DNA of 5,197 nt, from assembly GCA_030607235.1 (NCBI GenBank), contig JAUWEX010000114.1:1-5197 (forward strand), given 5' to 3'. The stretch is from Planctomycetota bacterium. Lineage in GTDB: Bacteria; Planctomycetota; B129-G9. Under the pieces are notes generated by a model. The model saw nothing but the letters and a program-made list of their open reading frames with translations, made no database searches and was not told the DNA's origin. Shown here piece after piece: positions 1-5,197 of the stretch; positions within the stretch are counted from its first letter, which is position 1; the number at the start of each line of letters is the position of its first letter. A program made the position numbers and the translations under genes.

Positions 1-445
1 TTTTCTCCTTTTCGAAATCGACCGCCGTCAGTCCCAGCACGTTGGCCTTAATCCGGGCGTTGATGTCTTTGGAGACGAACTGCACCTTGCGCTTGCCTTC
101 CTGCATCAGCATCCAGGCGGTGGCGATTATGCGGTTGTCGGGCAGGTTGTCGAGTTTGATCGCGGAAGCGTCGCGGCAGTCGAAACTGACGCGCACCACA
201 CCGCCGGTCTCCTCGTTGATAACGCCCTCGCTGAGGTTGCCGCGCACGCGCAGCGCATCCAGCGTGCGGATAACCTGCCGGGCGTTGCGGCCTGTCTCGT
301 CGGTTTTTTTCTTGAAGCCGTCGAGTTCCTCGATCACGTCGAACGGGATCACCACCTCGTTGTCGGAAAAGGAACGCAGGGCGTCGGCATTGTGGAGAAG
401 GACGTTGGTGTCAAGGACGAATATCTTAGTTTTCTTTTTGGTCAT
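1..445 (-). CDS. PhoH/YlaK-type protein, N-terminal PIN domain (partial, runs off left edge)
   Basis: The first 148 codons of a gene whose 3' end lies outside the window; no stop occurs before base 1. The start is ATG at 445-443, preceded by a GAGGG at 454-450. The protein opens with a basic MTKKKTK tail and then the PIN-domain signature FVLDTNVLLH (Asp12), followed by VIPFDVIEELDGFK (acidic residues 39/40/42), a GRNARQVIR helix (52-60), LPDNRIIATA (Asp103) and FVSKDINARIKAN (Asp127). These acidic residues are the expected metal-binding set of a PIN nuclease fold. The 'VLDTNVLLH ... EELD ... GRNAR' pattern is typical of the PIN domain fused to a PhoH P-loop ATPase (YlaK family), cytoplasmic proteins linked to RNA metabolism. 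The ATPase half is inferred because it would lie to the left of the window. A stand-alone PIN protein is the alternative. The gene starts 57 nt after the HEAT-repeat gene and may be co-transcribed with it. Confidence 0.85.
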   Translation of the reverse strand, partial: MTKKKTKIFVLDTNVLLHNADALRSFSDNEVVIPFDVIEELDGFKKKTDETGRNARQVIRTLDALRVRGNLSEGVINEETGGVVRVSFDCRDASAIKLDNLPDNRIIATAWMLMQEGKRKVQFVSKDINARIKANVLGLTAVDFEKEK

Positions 446-449
446 CAAT

Positions 450-454
450 CCCTC
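450..454 (-). promoter_or_regulatory. Ribosome binding site of the PIN/PhoH gene
   Basis: GAGGG lies 4 nt before the ATG at 445. The spacing is short but usable. It supports this ATG as the start, which also places the PIN signature at the usual distance from the N-terminus. Confidence 0.5.
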
Positions 455-502
455 GTATTTTCGTAATTAACATTCCGGGAATTCACCTGTTTCCGGCGGG
501 GC

Positions 503-2944
503 CTACTTCGCGGACAACTTCTTGATCTGCTCGTAGGTCATCGTGTTGATGTCCTGGCCTTCGGGCACGTTGAGCCTGGCGGCGAGGATCGCGCGAACCG
601 CGTCGGTTACGGGTTTGGGATTGGCTGCGGCCGGATTGAGCGCCTCGACGAGTTCGGCCAATATCGCGACCTTGTTCCTGGCGATCTCGGCTTCGACGAA
701 GGCCTTCGCCGCCTCCAACTTCGCCTTGTCCGCGGGATCAAGTTCCTTTATCCGCGCCTTGACCGCCGCAACCGCGTCCGCCAGCGCCTTCTTCGCGTCC
801 TGCAAAATCGCCCTGGCCGCGTCGCAGGCGCTCTTGGCGTTGCTCACCGGCTTCGCCGCCGCCTCGGCGGTATCGAGCGCCGCCTCTTTGCCGATGAGAT
901 ACTCATACGAACCCGCGTCGAAAATCCGTTTCACCACATCGCGCAGCGACTTCCACGCCTGCTCCTTGATCTTGGGGTTGGCGCTGTTGAGCAGTTCCGA
1001 GGCCAGCAGGTACTCCGCCGCCTCGCGCCCGCCGACCGAACCCAGCGTGCTCAGCGCGGTCTCGCACAACGTGCTGTCGTTGGGGCCGACCTTTTCTTCG
1101 GAGTCGATGACCTTCGGATTTTTCAGCGCGGTTATGATATTGTCGGCGGTCGAGCCGTTCTTCAGTTTCGCAAACGCCTTCAGCACGCCCTCGCGGATGT
1201 CGCGCACCGTCCGGGCGACGTCTTCGGGTTTGGCGTCCTTGTCGAACCCCCACTCCACCGTCTCTTCGAGCCTGCTCGCCAGAAGACCCGAAACCCCGGC
1301 GAATTTCCGCTCCCCGACCGTGATCTCGCCCTCGTAACCCACATACGCCAGCGGCACCGCAATCTTGTCGGCGACCTTGAGGTCCAACACGAAAGTCCTC
1401 GCCAGTATCGCCGCTATCTCGGCCTTGTTCTTGTCCGACAACTTCAGCCTGCCGTTGGTCTCCAGCACCGGCACCATCGTAAACGCGATTCGCTTGCGCA
1501 ACTCCACGTCGGCGTCCTCGTTCGACGGCGCCTCGTCGAACTTCAACAGCCTCACCAGCACCATCAGCCCGTCGACGTGCTTGAGACCCGCACCCAGGAT
1601 ATCCACCGCAAGCCCGCGCCGCAAGTAACTCGCCGAACACGCGGTCTGCTCCATCGCCGACACGAGTTCGGCCCGCAGTTCGGGCGCCATCTTCGCGGCA
1701 TCGACCGCGCCGACGGAAAGTTTGAGCGCCTTGAGGGCGCGGTCCTTTATCTGGTCGGATTCCGCCGGATTGCGATAACACGCCAGCAGCGGCGCGATGC
1801 TCGACGCGCTGTGCGGTATGCCGGGCTTTTCGCTGGTGAAATAATTGAGCACCGCGTCGCGGATCTTTTCGTCGTCGGAGGCCAGCAGCGCCTCGAGATG
1901 CGGTGCGATCTGGTCGTATTCTGCGGCTTTGAGCGGATTTTTGATTATCGCGTCGACCACGTGCCTTATCACTTCGGCATAGCGCACACCGTAGCGGTCG
2001 TGCGGCGTGATGAGACTGCCGGCGGGCTTCCTTAAGACCTTCATCACGGTGTTCAGCGCGGTGTCGGGCGTTACCGTCTTGAGGTCTGCGATCATCTCAT
2101 CGGCCCTGTCCTTCTGGAGCGCGAGGACGAACTCCTCCTGCCATTTCGCGCGGGACTTGTCCTTGTTTTTCGCCCACCACTTCTCCCACTCCGCCCTGTT
2201 GACGCCGAAGTCGTAGAACGTGATGCGGCGCAGCGACTGCGCGGCCTTTTTGCGAACGGACATCGAATCCGAGTCGAGCAGATCTATCAGCGTCGGCACG
2301 GCCTGCTTGTCGCCTATCTCGCCGAGCGCGCGGATGATTTCCACGACCGCGCCCTCGCTCAGACCGCCCGTCCCAAGCGCCTCTATCAAAGCCTGACACG
2401 CTTCCTTGCGGCCCGATTCGGCGATGATGTGCGCGGCGTGCGCACGAATTTTCTCGGGACGTTTTTCGTTGTGCAGCGCCTTGACCAGCGCCGAGTAGAT
2501 GTTGTCGGATTTGCGCGCGGATGCGGTAGTGAGCGCCTTTTCCGCCTGCGCGCTGATCGCCTGGTCATTGTCGCCGAGGCGGTTGATGACGTAGGGAACG
2601 AGGTCGGCGGGTATGCCGATCTCATCCTTGTAGGTCAGCGCGTTCAAAACGGCGATGACGATGTTGGACGTCGGCTCGGGATTGTTGCCGTAGTCCAGCG
2701 CGGCCTTGAGTGCGCTGAGCGCCTCGGGGTATTTCGCCGCGCAGTCCAGCAACGACCCCGCCGCGAATTCTCTCTGTTTTTCGGCGACCTCGGTGGTTTC
2801 GGGATTGTTGAGTTTGGCGATGTTGGACTGGATTTTTTCCCTGTCGGACTTGATGTCCTGTGCGAGGCCCGGACGGGCATACGCCAGTACGGCCGCCAAA
2901 GCCGCGGCCAGCATGATCGTTGTCAGTTTTGCCTTGCCTGTCAT
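503..2944 (-). CDS. Exported HEAT-repeat protein of unknown function, 813 aa
   Basis: I recognise the fold class but not a specific function. Residues 1-28 look like a Sec signal peptide: basic start (K4, K6), hydrophobic core MLAAALAAVLA (11-21) and possible cleavage after AYA (23) or GLA (28). The mature protein is therefore probably periplasmic or extracytoplasmic. Helical HEAT-like repeats are clearest at about 150-242, for example EIIRALGEIGDKQAVPTLID (202-221) followed by SVRKKAAQSLRRIT. Weaker repeat-like helices continue at 340-470 and 575-675. A Trp-rich insert at 241-272 (FYDFG, then W253, W256, W257, NKDKSR, W268) follows the best repeat; I recall similar inserts in planctomycete HEAT proteins. 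Residues 685-770 are Ala/Lys-rich, probably long helices or coiled coil, and the end carries LNVPEGQDINTMTYEQIKKL. HEAT repeats generally act as protein-binding scaffolds; no catalytic motif is visible. The start is fixed by an in-frame TGA three codons upstream. The gene sits 78 nt after the zinc ribbon gene. Confidence 0.85.
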   Translation of the reverse strand: MTGKAKLTTIMLAAALAAVLAYARPGLAQDIKSDREKIQSNIAKLNNPETTEVAEKQREFAAGSLLDCAAKYPEALSALKAALDYGNNPEPTSNIVIAVLNALTYKDEIGIPADLVPYVINRLGDNDQAISAQAEKALTTASARKSDNIYSALVKALHNEKRPEKIRAHAAHIIAESGRKEACQALIEALGTGGLSEGAVVEIIRALGEIGDKQAVPTLIDLLDSDSMSVRKKAAQSLRRITFYDFGVNRAEWEKWWAKNKDKSRAKWQEEFVLALQKDRADEMIADLKTVTPDTALNTVMKVLRKPAGSLITPHDRYGVRYAEVIRHVVDAIIKNPLKAAEYDQIAPHLEALLASDDEKIRDAVLNYFTSEKPGIPHSASSIAPLLACYRNPAESDQIKDRALKALKLSVGAVDAAKMAPELRAELVSAMEQTACSASYLRRGLAVDILGAGLKHVDGLMVLVRLLKFDEAPSNEDADVELRKRIAFTMVPVLETNGRLKLSDKNKAEIAAILARTFVLDLKVADKIAVPLAYVGYEGEITVGERKFAGVSGLLASRLEETVEWGFDKDAKPEDVARTVRDIREGVLKAFAKLKNGSTADNIITALKNPKVIDSEEKVGPNDSTLCETALSTLGSVGGREAAEYLLASELLNSANPKIKEQAWKSLRDVVKRIFDAGSYEYLIGKEAALDTAEAAAKPVSNAKSACDAARAILQDAKKALADAVAAVKARIKELDPADKAKLEAAKAFVEAEIARNKVAILAELVEALNPAAANPKPVTDAVRAILAARLNVPEGQDINTMTYEQIKKLSAK

Positions 2945-2946
2945 GA

Positions 2947-2952
2947 CCCCTC
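2947..2952 (-). promoter_or_regulatory. Purine-rich ribosome binding site with very short spacing (HEAT gene)
   Basis: GAGGGG ends only 2 nt before the ATG at 2944, which is unusually tight. Shifting the pairing to the upstream GTGAG part gives a more normal distance. An in-frame TGA at 2953-2951 overlaps the site, so no earlier start is possible. The only later candidate nearby is Met11, which would remove the basic N-region of the signal peptide, so the ATG at 2944 is preferred. Confidence 0.45.
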
Positions 2953-3022
2953 ACTGGTAGCCAAGCGGATCGATTTTACCGCCTTATACTTCGGCTTTAT
3001 CGACAAAAATCCGCTGTCAAAT

Positions 3023-3274
3023 TCAATCCTCGCCCTTCGCCCCGCAACTGCCGCCCGCCGGACAATTCCGGCACGCGGCGCCGGAGCGTTTGCGCTTGTA
3101 GTCGGTCTCGTAAAAGCCGCTGCCCTTGAAGATAATCCCCGTGCCGTTGCTTATCAGGCGCTTGACTTTGCGCTTGCTGCACTTCGGGCAGGTCTTTATC
3201 GGCTTGTCGGAAAATTTCTGCGTCGCCTCGAACTTGTGTCCACACGCTTCGCATTCGTACTCGTACGTCGGCAT
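3023..3274 (-). CDS. FmdB-family zinc ribbon protein, 83 aa
   Basis: The protein begins MPTYEYECEACGHKFE, the hallmark N-terminus of the FmdB/CxxC_CxxC_SSSS regulatory-protein family. Cys8/Cys11 and Cys29/Cys32 (CEAC and CPKC) form one zinc ribbon. The middle carries the usual VKRLIS and GIIFKGSGFYETDYK blocks (about 37-60), after which the family normally has a Ser- or Lys-rich tail. Here the tail instead has CRNCPAGGSC (Cys68, 71, 77), three further cysteines. The molecular role of the family is poorly defined; a regulatory role was proposed for its namesake near formamidase genes. The start was chosen at ATG 3274 because the family motif begins there and a GGAG lies 9 nt upstream. The reading frame stays open up to a GTG at 3337 that overlaps the grpE stop, which would add 21 non-conserved residues. 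It follows grpE by 59 nt, so co-transcription with the chaperone genes is likely. Confidence 0.9.
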   Translation of the reverse strand: MPTYEYECEACGHKFEATQKFSDKPIKTCPKCSKRKVKRLISNGTGIIFKGSGFYETDYKRKRSGAACRNCPAGGSCGAKGED

Positions 3275-3283
3275 TCTGTTCTG

Positions 3284-3287
3284 CTCC
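3284..3287 (-). promoter_or_regulatory. Ribosome binding site deciding the zinc ribbon start
   Basis: GGAG lies 9 nt before the ATG at 3274, a normal spacing. It supports the short 83-residue form over the 104-residue form that would begin at the GTG overlapping the grpE stop codon. Confidence 0.6.
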
Positions 3288-3333
3288 GTTATTTTATTCC
3301 GTTGATTTTCTGAATCGTCGCGTCGCCCGCGCA

Positions 3334-3960
3334 TCACGGCTTCTTCGATATCACGACCTTCGCCGGCCTCACGACCAGCCCCTTGTAAACGTAGCCCTTC
3401 TCCACCACCACAACCACCGAATCGTCGGGCTTGTCGGGATCGGTCATGACCGAAACCGCCTCGTGAAAATTCGGGTCGAACGGCTTGCCTTCCGCCTCGA
3501 TGTGCTTGATCCCGCCGTCTTCGAGCGCCTTGTAAAGATGCTGCTCGATCATCGCGATGCCCTTGTAGAAGGACTTGAATTTCTTGTGATCCGACGCCGC
3601 GCTCTCCAGCGCCCGGTCGAAATTGTCCAGCGCCGGCAGCAACAGCCTCGCGAGATTTATCACCGAGGCGTTGCCTGCGTTTTCCAGGTCGCGCTGCGTG
3701 CGCCTGCGGTAGTTCTCCAACTCCGCCCGCGCGCGCAGAAACTTGTCCTTGATTACCGCGTGCTCGGCGGCGGTCGACGCGAGACCGCGAATCTCCTCGT
3801 CGGTCAGTTCGCTTACGTCGACCTCCTCGGCGGATGCATCGGCCGCGACCTCGTCGATGTGATTGTCCCGCTCACCTGAAGTTACGGACGGCTCGGCATT
3901 TTCGTTTGTTTTTTCTTCGCCGGTTTCTTCCGGTTCAATGTCTGGTTTTTCGCACATCAT
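3334..3960 (-). CDS. grpE: GrpE, nucleotide exchange factor for DnaK
   Basis: A cytoplasmic dimeric co-chaperone that releases ADP from DnaK (Hsp70), resetting the substrate-binding cycle. The length of 208 aa is normal. Residues 1-58 are acidic and low in complexity, as is common at the GrpE N-terminus. A long helix with [18 protein letters not shown] (76-93) forms the dimerisation stalk and is followed by [17 protein letters not shown] (103-119), a strongly conserved block. The C-terminal beta-domain that contacts DnaK has [14 protein letters not shown] (158-171), then [21 protein letters not shown] (182-202), the family signature. The ATG at 3960 overlaps the dnaJ TGA as ATGA, so translational coupling is likely; no clear Shine-Dalgarno lies upstream. 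A second ATG at 3957 directly follows and could be used instead. No dnaK is visible in the window. Confidence 0.96.
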   Translation of the reverse strand: MMCEKPDIEPEETGEEKTNENAEPSVTSGERDNHIDEVAADASAEEVDVSELTDEEIRGLASTAAEHAVIKDKFLRARAELENYRRRTQRDLENAGNASVINLARLLLPALDNFDRALESAASDHKKFKSFYKGIAMIEQHLYKALEDGGIKHIEAEGKPFDPNFHEAVSVMTDPDKPDDSVVVVVEKGYVYKGLVVRPAKVVISKKP

Positions 3961-5060
3961 CTTTGTTCAAAAAGATTTTTGAATTTTGAAAGCAAACCGC
4001 GCCTTCGCGGCGCCACCTTGACGTCCTCGGTCTCGGCCAACTCCCGCAGAAGCCGCTCCTGTTTTTCGCTGAGTTTTTTCGGCACTTCCACGAACATCCG
4101 CACCAACTGGTCGCCGCGTTTCAGGCCGTGCAGCGGCGGCAGGCCCTTGCCGCGAATTTTCAGCACGTCGCCGGTCTGCGTCCCGCGCGGGATTACCAGC
4201 GTCTCCTCGCCGTCCAGCGTCGGTATCGTTACCTCGGTGCCGAGCGCGGCCTGACAAATCGTTATCGGCAGATCGCAACTGACGTGGTCGCCGATTCGGT
4301 CGAATATCACATGCTCACGCACGTTGACGTGAACGTACAAATCGCCCTGCCGCCCGCCTTCGAGGCTCGGCTCGCCTTCGCCGACGACCTTGAGCCGCGT
4401 GCCGTTCTCGATGCCCTGCGGTATCTTGACGAGTATCTCGCGCCTGACTTCGACCAGCCCCGTGCCGCGACACATGGGGCACTTGTGTTTGATGACGCTG
4501 CCCGTGCCGCCGCAGGTCGGACAGGTACTCTGCATCTGGAAAAAACCCTGCGTGTGTATGACCTGGCCGTGGCCGCCGCACGTGGCGCACGTCCTGGGCT
4601 TGCTGCCTTTGGCCGCGCCGGTTCCCCGGCACTCGCCGCAGATGTCCGGCCGCTCGATCTTGACCTTCCTGTCCACGCCCTCGAGGACTTCTTCGAGTTT
4701 GATGTCGATCTCCATGTGCAGGCTGCGGCCTTTGGCCGGGCCGCGCCGCGCGCTCCGGCCGCCGAACAGCCCGCCGAATATGTCGCCGAAGGCCGAAAAT
4801 ATGTCGTCCATCGACGTGAAACCGTGGTGCTGCCCGCGCAGGCCGGCCTCGCCGTACCTGTCGTAGCGCTGGCGCTTGTCGGGGTCGCTGAGCACCTCGT
4901 AGGCCTCGGCGGACTCCTTGAATTTCCTTTCCGCCTCGGCGTTGCCGGGATTGCGGTCGGGATGGTATTGCATCGCCAGTTTGCGATACGCCTTTTTTAT
5001 CTCGCCCGAAGACGCGTTTTTGGAAACACCAAGCGTGTGGTAATAATCCTTGTCTGCCAT
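3957..5060 (-). CDS. dnaJ: DnaJ, type I Hsp40 co-chaperone
   Basis: Delivers unfolded substrates to DnaK and stimulates its ATPase in the cytoplasm. All the parts of a class I DnaJ are present (367 aa, numbered from the ATG at 5060). The J domain spans 1-70 with the essential HPD at 33-35. A short Gly/Phe region at about 76-112 contains [17 protein letters not shown]. The zinc-binding domain has four intact CxxCxGxG repeats starting at Cys141, Cys158, Cys180 and Cys194. The C-terminal substrate-binding beta-domains cover about 203-335, including the conserved GDLYV and [19 protein letters not shown] segments. The tail is basic ([17 protein letters not shown]). The start was chosen at ATG 5060 (MADKDYY), the usual beginning of the family; an in-frame TTG at 5069 would add three residues. 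A GAG lies 4 nt upstream of the ATG. The gene starts 13 nt after the upstream methyltransferase gene and overlaps grpE by 4 nt. Confidence 0.97.
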   Translation of the reverse strand: MADKDYYHTLGVSKNASSGEIKKAYRKLAMQYHPDRNPGNAEAERKFKESAEAYEVLSDPDKRQRYDRYGEAGLRGQHHGFTSMDDIFSAFGDIFGGLFGGRSARRGPAKGRSLHMEIDIKLEEVLEGVDRKVKIERPDICGECRGTGAAKGSKPRTCATCGGHGQVIHTQGFFQMQSTCPTCGGTGSVIKHKCPMCRGTGLVEVRREILVKIPQGIENGTRLKVVGEGEPSLEGGRQGDLYVHVNVREHVIFDRIGDHVSCDLPITICQAALGTEVTIPTLDGEETLVIPRGTQTGDVLKIRGKGLPPLHGLKRGDQLVRMFVEVPKKLSEKQERLLRELAETEDVKVAPRRRGLLSKFKNLFEQR

Positions 5061-5073
5061 TATGCTCAATTAT

Positions 5074-5197
5074 TCATTCCGGTTTATTGACTCTGATGAA
5101 GTATTCCCTGTTGCCCGAATCGCCCAACAGCGGCGAATCGCAGGCCCCGTCCACCTTGATCCCTATCGCCTCGATATCGGCGATGACTCGCCGCAAA
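5074..5197 (-). CDS. TlyA-like rRNA 2'-O-methyltransferase, C-terminal end (partial)
   Basis: Only the last 40 codons and a TGA stop (5076-5074) are in the window; the 5' part lies beyond the right edge. The frame begins at base 5196 and reads LRRVIADIEAIGIKVDGACD, followed by SPLLGDSGNREYFIRVNKPE. The pattern 'helix, then D/C.SP..G..GN.E(Y/F)....' is the C-terminal signature of the TlyA/hemolysin A family (the canonical form is close to SPIKGPEGNxEF). These proteins have an S4 domain plus an FtsJ-like methyltransferase domain and 2'-O-methylate cytidines in rRNA. The S4 and SAM-binding parts cannot be seen here, so the call rests on the tail alone. The gene ends 13 nt before the dnaJ start, which suggests a shared transcript. 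Confidence 0.75.
   Translation of the reverse strand, partial: LRRVIADIEAIGIKVDGACDSPLLGDSGNREYFIRVNKPE

Noticed and set aside
475..496. An imperfect hairpin (CCGGAA ... TTCCCGG) after the HEAT gene
   Set aside because: Only about 6 bp with a bulge and no T tract follows, so it does not look like an intrinsic terminator.
543..1337. A 264-codon open frame on the plus strand
   Set aside because: It lies wholly antisense to the HEAT-repeat gene, is Ser/Ala-rich without a family motif, and is explained by high GC at third codon positions suppressing stops on the opposite strand.
903..1781. A 292-codon minus-strand open frame overlapping the HEAT gene
   Set aside because: Same strand but a different frame inside the HEAT gene; Arg/Gly-rich composition typical of a GC-rich frame shift shadow, with no domain.
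2973..3020. A possible promoter before the HEAT gene: TTGACA at 3020-3015 with TATAAG (2988-2983) or TAAAAT (2978-2973)
   Set aside because: The spacings (26 and 36 nt) are far from 16-18 nt, and the nearest AT-rich hexamer GATAAA is at 13 nt. The TTGACA match alone is not enough, although this is the most AT-rich gap and a transcription start here is still possible.
2429..3313. A 294-codon plus-strand open frame spanning the HEAT gene start and the zinc ribbon gene
   Set aside because: It crosses two well-supported minus-strand genes and the gap between them, and its Arg/Val/Gly-rich translation shows no recognisable domain.
5061..5073. A heat-shock control element (CIRCE or similar) before dnaJ
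   Set aside because: The gap is only 13 nt and holds no inverted repeat; any promoter would have to lie upstream, beyond the window or inside the tlyA-like gene.
4128..5090. A 320-codon plus-strand open frame
   Set aside because: Antisense to dnaJ, whose J domain, HPD and four zinc repeats are unmistakable; the plus-strand product is Ala/Arg/Leu-rich without a motif.

Overview
The window is a GC-rich bacterial segment (roughly 60% GC by eye, with GC-rich third codon positions). All six recognisable genes lie on the minus strand and are read from the right edge to the left. Gene density is that of a normal chromosome. I saw no mobile element, RNA gene, CRISPR array or long non-coding stretch. 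The lineage is not certain. A secreted HEAT-repeat protein carrying a Trp-rich 'W..WW..NK' insert, together with the order dnaJ before grpE before an FmdB-type zinc ribbon, reminds me most of Planctomycetota or relatives. That assignment rests on family recollection, not on a search.

Layout in transcription order (right to left): (1) the C-terminal 40 codons of a TlyA-like rRNA 2'-O-methyltransferase (5074-5197, cut by the window edge); (2) a complete type I DnaJ co-chaperone (3957-5060); (3) GrpE (3334-3960), whose start codon overlaps the dnaJ stop as ATGA; (4) a small FmdB-family zinc ribbon protein (3023-3274); (5) a large exported HEAT-repeat protein of unknown function (503-2944); (6) the PIN-domain N-terminus of a PhoH/YlaK-type protein (1-445, cut by the left edge).

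The gaps are 13 nt, a 4-nt overlap, 59 nt, 78 nt and 57 nt, with no convincing terminator between genes. One operon, or two closely spaced units with a possible break before the HEAT gene, is the simplest reading. DnaJ and GrpE are the two co-chaperones of the DnaK (Hsp70) cycle; dnaK is not in the window. TlyA and PhoH/YlaK-type proteins are linked to ribosome and RNA metabolism, so the flanks suggest a housekeeping protein- and RNA-quality neighbourhood. The exported HEAT protein is the odd member and the least understood gene here.

I found no strong evidence for a new multi-gene system. The best candidate for novelty is the HEAT-repeat protein, with its Trp-rich insert and its Ala/Lys-rich helical tail.
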